A DNA stretch of 64,000 nt from Arhodomonas aquaeolei DSM 8974 (lineage in GTDB: Bacteria; Pseudomonadota; Gammaproteobacteria; Nitrococcales; Nitrococcaceae), in NCBI RefSeq assembly GCF_000374645.1, contig NZ_KB894802.1, positions 187,924 through 251,923 of the forward strand, given 5' to 3'. The notes under the pieces are model-generated. The model was not told the DNA's origin. It did no database searches and was given only the letters and a program-made list of their open reading frames with translations. Shown here piece after piece: positions 18,160 through 26,858 of the stretch. The position numbers and the translations under genes are program-made. The number at the start of each line of letters is the position of its first letter. Position 1 is the stretch's first letter.

Positions 18160-18186
18160 GGCGGCGCCCTGACCCGGGGCGCCGCC
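18160..18186 (+). terminator. hairpin after fliC
   Basis: A perfect 10-bp GC stem (GGCGGCGCCC / GGGCGCCGCC) with a 7-base loop starts 11 bases after the fliC stop. There is only a GCTT afterwards, not a long T-run, so it may terminate partially or stabilise the abundant fliC message. Confidence 0.55.
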
Positions 18187-18214
18187 GCTTACCGGGTGGT
18201 GAGAGGGTCCGGAA

Positions 18215-18622
18215 ATGGCAACCGTTCAGAATGTTTCACAGGGGCTTTCTCAGGTGGTGCCCCCCACCACTGAGGCCGATGGCCGCTCAATGTCTCGATC
18301 AACGGTGCAGCAGCAGCGCACGGGGGACCAGCCCCGCACCTCGGCGATACAGGACTCGGAGCGCCCGGCCCTGGGCGGCGAGGGTGAACGCAAGGCGGCG
18401 GAGCAGCTCGTGGAGCAGCTGCGCGAGCGCTTCGAGCGCTATGACCATAACCTGCAGTTCTCCGTGGACGATGCCACCGGACGCAGCGTGGTGAAGGTGG
18501 TGGACGGCCGTACCGACGAGGTGATCCGGCAGATTCCGCCCGAGGATATCCTCGAGTTGGCGCGTTTCATGCACAAGTTGAGCGACGAAGACGGCGGCGC
18601 ACTGTTCCGGACCGAGGCGTGA
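18215..18622 (+). CDS. flaG: FlaG family protein
   Basis: Small cytoplasmic or exported protein linked in Vibrio, Pseudomonas and Campylobacter to filament length. 135 residues: a disordered polar N terminus (about 1-60) followed by the FlaG domain with LQFSVDDATGRSVVKVVD and EVIRQIPPEDILELA near residues 85-120. Lies between fliC and fliD as in Pseudomonas. Confidence 0.9.
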   Translation: MATVQNVSQGLSQVVPPTTEADGRSMSRSTVQQQRTGDQPRTSAIQDSERPALGGEGERKAAEQLVEQLRERFERYDHNLQFSVDDATGRSVVKVVDGRTDEVIRQIPPEDILELARFMHKLSDEDGGALFRTEA

Positions 18623-18666
18623 CGGACGGTTCGCCGGCGGCGGTCAATCGGTAAGAGGTCAGCCCC

Positions 18667-20094
18667 ATGTCAACGCTCACCAGCCTGGGAATCGGCTCCG
18701 GCCTGGACATCAACCAGACAGTTTCCGATCTCGTGTCCGCCGAGCGCGAGCCGGCCGAGTCGCGGCTCTCCTCGAAAGAGGAGACCTATCAGACCAAGCT
18801 CTCGGCCTATGGCGCGCTGAAATCGGCCCTGTCGAGCTTCAGCGATAGCATCCAGGGGCTGCAGAAGGTCGATACCTTCGGGCAGCGAAGCGCGAGCTCA
18901 TCGGATTCCGAGGTGTTCACTGCCTCGGCGGATTCGACCGCGCAGACCGGATCCTACTCCATCGAGGTCACGAAGATGGCGAGCCCGCAGAAGCTCGCCA
19001 GTGCCGGCGACATGGGATGGAGTGAGGACTCTACCGTCGGCACGGGCACGCTGAGTATCGGTGTCGGTGGTTCCTCGTTCGACGTCAAGATCGGCAGCGG
19101 CGACAACACCCTGGCCGGCATTCGGGACGCCATCAACGACGCCGACGGCGGCGTGACCGCAAGCATCATCAACGTCGACGACAGCAGCGGCAACACCGAA
19201 TCGCGCCTGGTACTCACCGCGGACGACCCGGGTACCGAGAACACGATTACCGTCGGCGTCAGTGGTGACGGAGACGGCGACGACACGGACGCCGCCGGCC
19301 TGTCGGCACTGCGTTATGACTCCGGCGTGAGCAACCTCACCGAGACCCAGACCGCCGAGGACGCGGTGATCCAGGTGGATGGTCAGACCGCGACGCGTTC
19401 GAGCAACAGCATCGACGACGTGATCCCCGGTGTGACCATCGACCTGGCGTCCTCTGCGCCGGGCGAGACCCAGACACTCACCGTGGGCCGTGACGACAGC
19501 GGCGTTAAGTCCGCGCTGGAGGATATGGTCAAGGGCTACAACACCCTGATGCAGACCATCAGCCAGCTGACCAGCTACGACAAGGCCAGTGGCGAGGCCT
19601 CTGTGCTGCTTGGGGATGCCACCGCCCGCGGGCTGCAGACGCAGGTCCGCCAGGGCGTGACCAGTCCCGTCGAGGGTGTCGAGGGCGATCTCCGCAGCCT
19701 CGCGGATCTCGGCCTGGGGGTTGGTCGCGACGGCCAGCTGAGTATCGACGAGGAGCGTCTCAACGCCGCCCTGGAGGACAATCCGAAAGGTGTCGCGGAG
19801 CTGTTCACGGCGGATTCCGGCGGGGTCGCGGGCCGGCTGGAGGAGATCGCCGATTCGTATCTCGGCGATAACGGGCTCATCAGCAGCCGCACCGACGGGC
19901 TGCAGGACCGGCTCGATCGTATCGCCGACCAGCGCGACGACCTGGACCGGCGCATGTCCAACCTCCAGCAGCGGTATCTCGACCAGTTTATTGCCATGGA
20001 CCAGATCGTCTCGGACATGGACAGCATGCAGAGCCAGCTGACCCAGGGGCTGAAGAGCCTGCCGGGCTACATCAGCACCAACGGGGACAACTAG
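18667..20094 (+). CDS. fliD: FliD, filament cap protein
   Basis: Caps the filament and folds incoming flagellin. 475 residues. N terminus LTSLGIGSGLDINQTVSDLV is the family hallmark; FliD_C features include MVKGYNTLMQTISQLTSYD and the C-terminal coiled coil QDRLDRIADQRDDLDRRM. The middle is acidic. Followed by fliS after 71 bases. Confidence 0.95.
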   Translation: MSTLTSLGIGSGLDINQTVSDLVSAEREPAESRLSSKEETYQTKLSAYGALKSALSSFSDSIQGLQKVDTFGQRSASSSDSEVFTASADSTAQTGSYSIEVTKMASPQKLASAGDMGWSEDSTVGTGTLSIGVGGSSFDVKIGSGDNTLAGIRDAINDADGGVTASIINVDDSSGNTESRLVLTADDPGTENTITVGVSGDGDGDDTDAAGLSALRYDSGVSNLTETQTAEDAVIQVDGQTATRSSNSIDDVIPGVTIDLASSAPGETQTLTVGRDDSGVKSALEDMVKGYNTLMQTISQLTSYDKASGEASVLLGDATARGLQTQVRQGVTSPVEGVEGDLRSLADLGLGVGRDGQLSIDEERLNAALEDNPKGVAELFTADSGGVAGRLEEIADSYLGDNGLISSRTDGLQDRLDRIADQRDDLDRRMSNLQQRYLDQFIAMDQIVSDMDSMQSQLTQGLKSLPGYISTNGDN

Positions 20095-20165
20095 CGCCGA
20101 CTGGCGTTCGTTTGAAACAGACGCCCCGGAGCGGGGCACACGGGGTACGACAGAGGTAGCGGCAG

Positions 20166-20588
20166 ATGACTTACGGCGTTAACGCCTACCAGCAGGTGGA
20201 TCGCAGCGGTGCGAACTACGCTGATCCCTGGCAGCTGACAGCGATGCTGTTCAACGGTGGTCTGGAGCGTGTAGCCCAGGCCCGCGGCGCGATGGAGCGT
20301 GGCGATGTCGCGGTGAAGGGCGAGCGTATCGGCAAGGCGATCGGGATCCTCGACGGTCTGCGAGCCAGTCTGAATCATGAAGAGGGTGGAGAGCTGGCGA
20401 GCAACCTGGATTCGCTGTACGAGTATATGCAGCGGCGCCTGGTGGCGGCCAACGCGCATAATGACTTGACGGCGCTGGACGAGGTCGCGACCCTGCTCCG
20501 CGAGATCAAGGAAGGCTGGGACGGAATCCCGGCAGAGGCACGCAATGCCCCCGGACAGCAAAACGCCCAGGCCGGTGGCGCCGTCTGA
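20166..20588 (+). CDS. fliS: FliS, flagellin export chaperone
   Basis: Binds the C-terminal D0 region of flagellin and prevents early polymerisation. 140 residues. MTYGVNAYQQVDRSGANYADPW and QLTAMLFNGGLERVAQA match the family helices. Upstream AGAGGTAG serves as ribosome site. Its last 44 bases overlap the next gene. Confidence 0.94.
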   Translation: MTYGVNAYQQVDRSGANYADPWQLTAMLFNGGLERVAQARGAMERGDVAVKGERIGKAIGILDGLRASLNHEEGGELASNLDSLYEYMQRRLVAANAHNDLTALDEVATLLREIKEGWDGIPAEARNAPGQQNAQAGGAV

Positions 20589-20919
20589 CGGCGATGCCGC
20601 CGCGGCCGCGGAGCGCGAACGCATCGCGCGGCGGCTGCTGGCGCTCACCCGTGAGATGCGCACCTTCGGTGAGGCGGGTGACTGGGTCGGCTTTGCCGAA
20701 CGCGAGGCTGAACGCCAGGAGCTTTCCCGCGAGCTCTTTGCCACCCCGGTTCCCCACGATGCCGCCCCGGTGGTCGCGGACTGCGTCCGCCGGGTGCTTG
20801 AGCTCGACGAGTCGCTGATCGAGCTCGCCCGTGCCCACCGCGACGAGGCCGCCCGCATGCTGGAGGAGTCCCAGCGCGGGCGCCAGGCGGCCGACGCCTA
20901 CCGCCGCTTTTCCCGCTGA
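20545..20919 (+). CDS. FliT-like flagellar chaperone
   Basis: 124 residues, entirely helical and charged (ERERIARRLLALTREM, LIELARAHRDEAARMLEES). The place directly after fliS and the size fit FliT, the FliD chaperone, although sequence similarity to enteric FliT cannot be judged by eye. The ATG at 20545 has AGAGG 7 bases upstream and overlaps fliS by 44 bases; a GTG at 20575 would shorten the overlap but lacks a ribosome site. REP elements begin after its stop. Confidence 0.65.
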   Translation: MPPDSKTPRPVAPSDGDAAAAAERERIARRLLALTREMRTFGEAGDWVGFAEREAERQELSRELFATPVPHDAAPVVADCVRRVLELDESLIELARAHRDEAARMLEESQRGRQAADAYRRFSR

Positions 20920-20955
20920 GCCCCAAGAGACGTTGCCCGCCTTCGGGAACCGCGG

Positions 20956-21225
20956 GTAGGTCGTGCACGGCCGCAGGCCGTGTGCGAGAGCTCCCGCCGA
21001 CGCGCGACACGGCGCTACTCGAGACGTCGCACGCCTTCGGTGCACGACCTACCGAACCGTCCGGTAGGTCGTGCACGGCCGTGAGGCCGTGTGCGACAGC
21101 TCCCGCCGATGCGCGACACGGCGCTACCCGAGACGTCGCACGCCTTCGGCGCACGACCTACCGAACCGTCCGGTAGGCCGTGTGCGACAGCTCCCGCCGA
21201 CGCGCGACACGGCACCAACGGAGGC
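20956..21225. repeat. REP/BIME array between fliT-like gene and fleQ (108/109-bp period)
   Basis: GTAG starts are at 20956, 21064 and 21173. The first two units are 108-109 bp, each a long forward REP (GTCGTGCACGGCC type) and an inverted short REP. The third begins GTAGGCCGTGTGCGAC: the first stem arm and loop of the long REP have been lost. The gap 20920-21427 holds nothing else beyond about 200 bases of unique sequence before fleQ, which probably includes its promoter (a TTGACG at 21291 is a possible -35). Confidence 0.82.
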
Positions 21226-21427
21226 GGCGCACGACCGGGGTGTCAGGGCGTCGACACCTGGTGACGGTGCGTCCTTTGATCGTCGGTTCATTGACGCCGG
21301 GTTCTCGAACTGCTGAACTCTAGCCCCGGGTGAGAACCGGCGCACACAAGAAGGCGGACGTGTCTCACCCCGGAAGAACAACAAGGCCGCCTGAGGGGGT
21401 GGCCCTTCTGATGAACGGGGCAATGCA

Positions 21428-22837
21428 ATGGCGAATGTTCTGGTGCTCGACGCGGACGCCGAGCGGGCTGCTGGCGTCTGCGCTGTCGTGGAATTCGTCG
21501 GGCACACGGCGCGCTGTGTGGCCCATCCGGCGGAGTTCGACGGCGTGCTCGGTGAGGTCGATCCCGCGCTGTGCCTTGTCGTCGGGGGCGACGATTCAGG
21601 GGCCGAGCTGCTGAACGCGCAGTGGGAGCGCCTGCCCGGCGTGCCGGCCTACCTGGTCGGGGTGGAGCGGGGCAGTGCGCTGAGCCGTGGTGCCAATGTG
21701 GTCGGTACCCTGCAATTGCCATTGCGCCGCCAGGAGTTCCAGTCGGCGATGCAGAAGGTCCTCGGCCAGCCCGCGAGACCCGCCGAGGGAGCGCGGGATG
21801 CGGTGCCGCGGCTCGTCGGCGAGAGCCGGACCATGCAGCGCGTCGGGCGGCTTATCGAGCAGGTCGCCGCGAGCGAGGCCAGCGTTCTGGTCCTCGGCGA
21901 GTCCGGCACCGGCAAGGAGGTGGTGGCGCAGCAGATCCACGCCCAGTCCGGGCGGGCTGACAAGCCGTTTGTACCCGTCAACTGCGGCGCTATTCCCGCG
22001 GACCTGCTGGAGAGCGAGCTCTTCGGTCACGAGAAAGGTGCGTTTACCGGTGCTATCTCGGCGCGCCAGGGCCGTTTCGAGCTCGCCCAGGGGGGCACGC
22101 TGTTCCTCGACGAGATCGGCGACATGAGCCTGCACATGCAGGTCAAGCTCCTCCGCGTGCTTCAGGAGCGCACCTTCGAACGGGTGGGCTCCAATCGCAG
22201 CATCGAGGCGGACGTGCGTATCATCGCGGCCACCCACCGTGATCTGGAGCGGCGGATCGCCGACGGCGAGTTCCGCGAGGATCTCTACTATCGCCTCAAT
22301 GTCTTCCCCATCGAGCTGCCGGCGTTGCGGCGCCGGGTCGCCGACATCCCGGTGCTGGTGGACGAGATCGTGCGCCGGATCGAGAGTGACGGCCGGGGCT
22401 CCGTGTCGTTCAGTCCGCGTGCGCTGGCGCTGTTCGCGCGCTATCACTGGCCGGGCAACGTCCGCGAGCTCGCCAACCTGGTCGAGCGCATGGCTATCCT
22501 CCACCCGTGGCAGGAGGCGGATGTTGACGACCTGCCGGAACGCCTTCTCGAAGCGGTGGACGAGCACATCCCCGAGCCCGAGCCGGAAGCGGAGGCCGCG
22601 GCCGTGGAATCGGATGCTGCCGGGGGGGGCTGGCCGTCCCTGGATCCGGAGACCGGTATGGACCTCCGCGAGGTGCTCGGCGATCTGGAACAGCGTCTGA
22701 TTCGTGACGCCCTGGATGCCACCGACGGCGTCGTGGCCCGTGCGGCGAAGCTGCTCAACCTGCGTCGCACGACCCTCGTGGAGAAGCTGCGCAAGTATGG
22801 TATCGACCGCGAGGACACCGCCTCGCGCCCGGCGTGA
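21428..22837 (+). CDS. fleQ: FleQ-type sigma54 activator, master flagellar regulator
   Basis: AAA+ enhancer-binding protein that switches on sigma54 flagellar promoters. 469 residues: N-terminal FleQ receiver-like domain (1 to about 115) lacking the phosphoacceptor Asp ([10 protein letters not shown] at that place), as in FleQ; AAA+ domain with Walker A GESGTGKE near 157, the sigma54-contact GAFTGA near 204 and Walker [11 protein letters not shown]; and a C-terminal Fis-type helix-turn-helix ([19 protein letters not shown]). FleQ in Pseudomonas also binds c-di-GMP. No fleSR pair follows it here, unlike Pseudomonas. The sigma54 sites in this window are its likely targets. Confidence 0.93.
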   Translation: MANVLVLDADAERAAGVCAVVEFVGHTARCVAHPAEFDGVLGEVDPALCLVVGGDDSGAELLNAQWERLPGVPAYLVGVERGSALSRGANVVGTLQLPLRRQEFQSAMQKVLGQPARPAEGARDAVPRLVGESRTMQRVGRLIEQVAASEASVLVLGESGTGKEVVAQQIHAQSGRADKPFVPVNCGAIPADLLESELFGHEKGAFTGAISARQGRFELAQGGTLFLDEIGDMSLHMQVKLLRVLQERTFERVGSNRSIEADVRIIAATHRDLERRIADGEFREDLYYRLNVFPIELPALRRRVADIPVLVDEIVRRIESDGRGSVSFSPRALALFARYHWPGNVRELANLVERMAILHPWQEADVDDLPERLLEAVDEHIPEPEPEAEAAAVESDAAGGGWPSLDPETGMDLREVLGDLEQRLIRDALDATDGVVARAAKLLNLRRTTLVEKLRKYGIDREDTASRPA

Positions 22838-22904
22838 CCGGGGTGTGGGGAGCAGGATGGCGTTTCGCGGATATCCCGGGCGGCGGGGGGTTGACCGAAG
22901 ACGT

Positions 22905-23439
22905 CGCACACGGCCGTTGGCCGTGCCCGACCTACAAAGGTGGGTAGGTCGTGCGCCGCAGGCGTGCGACGTCTTTCGGGGCGCCCGAGCGGGGTCAGGG
23001 ACGTCGCACACGGCTTGGCGGCCGTGCCCGACCTACAACGATGGGTAGGTCGTGCGCCGCAGGCGTGCGACGTCTTTCGGGGCGCCCGAGCGGGGTCAGG
23101 GATGTCGCACACGGCCTGGCGGCCGTGCCCGACCTACAACGGTGGGTAGGTCGTGCGCCGCAGGCGTGCGACGTCTTTCGGGGCGCCCGAGCGGGGTCAG
23201 GGATGTCGCACACGGCCTGGCGGCCGTGCCCGACCTACAACGATGGGTAGGTCGTGCGCCGAAGGCGTGCGACGACTTTCGGGGTGCCCGAGCGGGGTCA
23301 GGGACGTCGCACACGGCCTGGCGGCCGTGCCCGACCTACAACGATGGGTAGGTCGTGCGCCGCAGGCGTGCGACGTCTTTCGGGGCGCCTGAGCGGGGTT
23401 AGGGATGTCGCACACGGCCTGGCGGCCGTGTCCGGCCTA
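22905..23439. repeat. REP/BIME tandem array between fleQ and fliE (5 x 101 bp)
   Basis: GTAG at 22944, 23045, 23146, 23247 and 23348: exact 101-bp spacing. Each unit is a REPIN: a forward short REP (GTCGTGCGCC-GCA-GGCGTGCGAC) and an inverted long REP (reverse strand GTAGGTCGGGCACGGCC...), together 93 bp, plus an 8-bp spacer. Units differ at only a few bases. An inverted half-unit precedes the first. This is the most uniform array in the window. Confidence 0.9.
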
Positions 23440-23472
23440 CCCTTGGCGGCGGGAGCCACACCTTCTCCCCAA

Positions 23473-23497
23473 CCCCTCTCCTGTGAAGGGAGAGGGG
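23473..23497. repeat. CCCCTCTCC/GGAGAGGGG hairpin
   Basis: Perfect 9-bp inverted repeat with a short loop between the BIME array and fliE. It resembles a common class of intergenic C/T-rich palindromes and differs from the GTAG REPs. No function can be assigned. Confidence 0.5.
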
Positions 23498-23519
23498 CAC
23501 GGCGCGGTCGGCTTGGCCG

Positions 23520-23546
23520 GTAGGTCGGCTGCTCCTGGCAGCCGAC
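23520..23546 (+). repeat. solo REP of the GTCGGCTGC type
   Basis: GTAG followed by GTCGGCTGC-TCCTG-GCAGCCGAC, a perfect 9-bp stem. It is the forward version of the hairpin found inverted in the flgG-flgH array, showing that this third REP type also carries the GTAG tag and occurs alone. Confidence 0.75.
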
Positions 23547-23631
23547 AGGCCGGCTGTCGGCAGTTCCGGGCGGAGCCGTTGCGTCGGCCGGCGCCGGATT
23601 TGCCCGGCACGTGACGGGGGTTCTCGAAAGT

Positions 23632-23647
23632 GGGCACGGCCCTTGCA
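23632..23647 (+). promoter_or_regulatory. sigma54 promoter for the fliE operon
   Basis: GGGCACG-GCCC-TTGCA, exact GG-N10-GC spacing and all core bases conserved, 39 bases before the fliE start. It probably drives the long fliE-fliJ run and perhaps beyond. Confidence 0.85.
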
Positions 23648-23685
23648 ACACCGGGGCAGGTCCAATGCCCGTGGAGGGAATGAAC

Positions 23686-24021
23686 ATGGCCGACCCCAGT
23701 ATCCAGCAGGTGCTCGCGCAGATGCGCACCCTGGCCTCGCAGGCCCAGCGCACACCGTCCAACGAGGCCGCGGCCACCGCGACCGGCACCGCCTCGTCGT
23801 CGCAGGGCTTCCAGGGGATGCTCACCGATGCGCTGCGTTCCGTGAACGACCTGCAGCAGACCGCGAGTCAGAAATCCGACACCTTCCTCCGGGGCGGCAA
23901 CGTCTCGCTGGCAGAGGCAATGGTGGCGGGGCAGAAGTCGCGGGTGGCGTTCACTGCGGTCAAGGAGACCCGGACCCAGCTACTGGACGCATACCGCCAG
24001 ATATCGCGGATGCAGGTGTAA
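23686..24021 (+). CDS. fliE: FliE, MS ring-rod junction protein
   Basis: Links the MS ring to the proximal rod. The ATG at 23686 has GGAGGG 7 bases upstream and gives 111 residues (E. coli 104); in-frame starts at 23611, 23665 and 23680 lie in the promoter or too close to the ribosome site. C-terminal VSLAEAMVAGQKSRVAFTAVKETRTQLLDAY is the family signature region. First gene of the fliEFGHIJ block. Confidence 0.94.
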   Translation: MADPSIQQVLAQMRTLASQAQRTPSNEAAATATGTASSSQGFQGMLTDALRSVNDLQQTASQKSDTFLRGGNVSLAEAMVAGQKSRVAFTAVKETRTQLLDAYRQISRMQV

Positions 24022-24035
24022 CTTAGGGCACGGCA

Positions 24036-25865
24036 ATGGCGCAGGCGAGTCAGGCACTCACGACACAGCCCGGGCAGCAGCCCGCCACCGATACCGCCGG
24101 GTCGGGACCGCGGCGCGACGGTCAGGGGCGGCTCGGCCGGCTCATCAGCGAGTACCTGGGCGACCGGGTATTCCGTCAGCTCGCGCTGGTGCTTGGCCTG
24201 GCAGTGGCGATCGCCGCCGGTGTCGGCCTGGTGATGTGGGTGCAGGAGCCCATGTACCGGCCCCTGTTCTCGGATCTGCCCGCCGAGGACGCCAGTGCCG
24301 TGATGGACGCCCTGCAGACGGCGAACATCCCGTTCCAGGTGGACGAGAACAGCGGCGCCATCATGGTGCCGATGGATCGCATCTACGACGCGCGCATGAC
24401 GCTCTCCGCCCAGGGCCTGCCGCAGACCGGTGGTGTGGGGTTCGAGAGCCTGCGCAAGGATCCGGGCTTCGGCACCAGCCGGTTCCTGCAGACGGCCCGG
24501 TTCCACAGGGCGCTGGAGACCGAGCTCGGCCGCACCATAACCAGCCTCAACGCCGTGCGCTCGGCGCGCGTGCATCTCGCCATCCCCGAGCGCTCGGCGT
24601 TCGTCAGCGAGGACCGCAAGCCCACCGCATCGGTAACCGTCACGCTATTTCCCGGCCGGTCGCTTAGCGACGGCCAGGTCCGGGCGGTGGTCAACCTCGT
24701 CGCCGGCGCGGTTCCCGAGCTCAGCGCCGAGCGTGTTTCAGTGGTCGATCAGGACGGCACGCTGCTCACCGAGCAGTCCGGGGGCAACGGTGCCGAGGCC
24801 AGCGGTGAGCAGCTCGCCCAGCAGCGGCGTATCGAGCGGAACTACGTCCAGCGCATTCGCGATCTGCTCGCGCCCATCGTGGGCCGGGACAAGGTGCGGG
24901 CGCAGGTGGATGCGCAGCTTGACTTTTCGGTCACCGAGCAGACCGAGGAGCGCTACGACCCGGATCAGACGGCGCTGCGCAGCGAGCAGATTTCCAATGA
25001 TCGTTCCGTGCGCGGCGAGGGGCCGAACGGTGTCCCCGGTGCCCTGACCAATCAGCCGCCGGCGGGCGGCCAGTTGGCCCCTGTACAGCAGGGACAGCAG
25101 GGTCAACAGGGCGCGAACGCTCAGGGTCAGGGCGGCCAGGGCGGCCAGGGCGGCCAGGGCGGCCAGGGCGGTCAGGGCGGCGCCCAGACGCAGGTGGTGG
25201 ACGCCAGCGAGAGCGCGACCCGCAACTACGAAGTCAGCCGGGTGGTCAGCCACCGCAAGGGCGAGGTGGGCACGATCCAGCGCCTCTCGGTGGCGGTGTT
25301 GCTGGACCAGCCGACCACGACCAATGATGCGGGTGAGACGGTGGCCGATCCGTTTTCCGCCGACCAGCTCGAGGAGATCCGCTCGCTGGTCCAGCGCGCT
25401 GTGGGCTTCAACCCCGGCAGGGGCGATACACTGGACGTGGTGAGCACGGAATTCCGTGCCCCGGTGGAGCAGGCGCCGGACGTGTCGCCGCCGCTCTGGG
25501 AGCAGCCCTGGGTATGGGAGCTCGGGCGGTTGCTGCTCGCGACCATCGTGGGGCTGGTGTTGATCCTGGCAGTGATTCGCCCGCTCATCCAGGGCCTGCT
25601 CGGACGCGACCGGCGCCGCGACGGTGAGGCGCGCGAGGACGGCGAGGCGGCAGCTCAGAGCGCGCAGCTCGAGGGGCAGGGTGCTGAGCAGGCGCAGCTT
25701 ATGGCCGAGCGGGCCCAGCGACAGGTCGAGAGCGGCGGTGGCAGCCGGGGCAGCGAGGAGTACGAGCAGCGCGTGCAGGCGGCACGCGAGATGGCCAGTA
25801 GCGAGCCGGCACTGGCGGCGAACGTCATCAAGAGCTGGCTCAGTCCGGAAGGCAGCAGCGAGTAG
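24036..25865 (+). CDS. fliF: FliF, MS-ring protein
   Basis: Inner-membrane ring on which motor and export gate assemble. 609 residues. Membrane segments near residues 45-68 (LALVLGLAVAIAAGVGLVM) and 488-510 (LLLATIVGLVLILAVIRPL); ring-building motifs NIPFQVDENSGAIMVP and QGLPQTGGVGFE between. The periplasmic loop contains a Gly-Gln-rich tract (about 345-385) encoded partly by 9-bp DNA repeats. Ends with the FliG-binding cytoplasmic tail. 14 bases after fliE, 6 before fliG. Confidence 0.96.
   Translation: MAQASQALTTQPGQQPATDTAGSGPRRDGQGRLGRLISEYLGDRVFRQLALVLGLAVAIAAGVGLVMWVQEPMYRPLFSDLPAEDASAVMDALQTANIPFQVDENSGAIMVPMDRIYDARMTLSAQGLPQTGGVGFESLRKDPGFGTSRFLQTARFHRALETELGRTITSLNAVRSARVHLAIPERSAFVSEDRKPTASVTVTLFPGRSLSDGQVRAVVNLVAGAVPELSAERVSVVDQDGTLLTEQSGGNGAEASGEQLAQQRRIERNYVQRIRDLLAPIVGRDKVRAQVDAQLDFSVTEQTEERYDPDQTALRSEQISNDRSVRGEGPNGVPGALTNQPPAGGQLAPVQQGQQGQQGANAQGQGGQGGQGGQGGQGGQGGAQTQVVDASESATRNYEVSRVVSHRKGEVGTIQRLSVAVLLDQPTTTNDAGETVADPFSADQLEEIRSLVQRAVGFNPGRGDTLDVVSTEFRAPVEQAPDVSPPLWEQPWVWELGRLLLATIVGLVLILAVIRPLIQGLLGRDRRRDGEAREDGEAAAQSAQLEGQGAEQAQLMAERAQRQVESGGGSRGSEEYEQRVQAAREMASSEPALAANVIKSWLSPEGSSE
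25131..25175 (+). repeat. five 9-bp tandem repeats inside fliF
   Basis: GGCGGCCAG occurs four times in a row followed by GGCGGTCAG. The 9-bp unit encodes Gly-Gly-Gln, so copy-number change would lengthen or shorten the loop without a frameshift. Confidence 0.9.
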
Positions 25866-25871
25866 CACGGC

Positions 25872-26858
25872 ATGACGGGTGCGGAGCGCGCGGCGATATT
25901 TCTCATGACCCTCGGCGAGAACGAGGCGGCCGAGATCATGCAGCACCTGGGCCCGCGGGAAGTCCAGCAGCTGGGACTAGCCATGTCGAGCCTGGAAAAC
26001 GTCTCCAAGGATCAGGTCAACAAGGTCCTCAACGACTTCGTCACCACCGTCGAGGAGCAGACGTCGCTGGGCATCGGCAACACCGACTACATCCGCTCGG
26101 TGCTGGTCAAGGCCCTGGGCGAGGACCGCGCCGGCAGCATCATCGACCGCATCCTCATGGGCGGCAACACCCGCGGCCTGGAGCAGCTCAAGTGGCTCGA
26201 TCCACGCACGATCGCGGAGATGGTGCGCCTGGAACACCCGCAGATCATCGCCATCGTGCTTGCCTACCTGGACGCCGACCAGGCCGCGCAGGTGCTCGCG
26301 GAGCTGCCGGATCGTATCCGCCACGACATCGTCATGCGTATCGCCACCCTGGAGAGCATCCAGCCCGCCGCGCTGCAGGAGCTCGACGAGATCATGGAGC
26401 GTCAATTCTCCGGCAAGCAGCGGATCAAGTCGTCGTCCATCGGCGGGGCACAGTCGGCGGCGAACATCATGAACTACCTCGACTCCAGCGTTGAGAGCGA
26501 CGTCATGGAGCATATCCAGACCGCCGACAGCGAGCTCGGCGACCAGATCCAGGACCTCATGTTCGTGTTCGACGACCTCGCCGACGTCGACGACCGCGGC
26601 GTGCAGCTGCTGCTGCGCGAGGTCGGCACGGACATCCTCGTGCTCGCGCTCAAGGGCGCGGACGACCGGGTCAAGGACAAGGTCATGCGCAACCTCTCCA
26701 AGCGCGCCGCCGAGATGCTCCAGGACGATCTCGAGGCCAAGGGGCCGGTGCGCGTCAGCGAGGTCGAGCAGGCGCAGAAGGAAATCCTTACCGTGGCGCG
26801 GCGGCTTGCCGATGAGGGCCAGATCATGCTCGGCGGCGGTGGGGAGTCCTTTGTATGA
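25872..26858 (+). CDS. fliG: FliG, motor switch / torque protein
   Basis: C-ring protein touching FliF, FliM and the stators. 328 residues. N-terminal domain (GAERAAIFLMTLGENEAAEIM), middle EHPQIIAIVLAYL (EHPQ motif near 121) and the C-terminal torque helix FVFDDLADVDDRGVQLLLREV with conserved charged residues near 230-250. Overlaps fliH by 4 bases (ATGA). Confidence 0.97.
   Translation: MTGAERAAIFLMTLGENEAAEIMQHLGPREVQQLGLAMSSLENVSKDQVNKVLNDFVTTVEEQTSLGIGNTDYIRSVLVKALGEDRAGSIIDRILMGGNTRGLEQLKWLDPRTIAEMVRLEHPQIIAIVLAYLDADQAAQVLAELPDRIRHDIVMRIATLESIQPAALQELDEIMERQFSGKQRIKSSSIGGAQSAANIMNYLDSSVESDVMEHIQTADSELGDQIQDLMFVFDDLADVDDRGVQLLLREVGTDILVLALKGADDRVKDKVMRNLSKRAAEMLQDDLEAKGPVRVSEVEQAQKEILTVARRLADEGQIMLGGGGESFV

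Noticed and set aside
18628-18641. sigma54 site before fliD (GG-N10-GC)
   Set aside because: Spacing is met but the flanking bases (TTCG, CGGC) do not resemble the consensus; chance match in GC-rich DNA.
22905-23439. CRISPR array, suggested by regular 101-bp spacing
   Set aside because: The whole unit is repeated, including the sequence between hairpins; there are no variable spacers and no cas genes. The units are inverted REP pairs.
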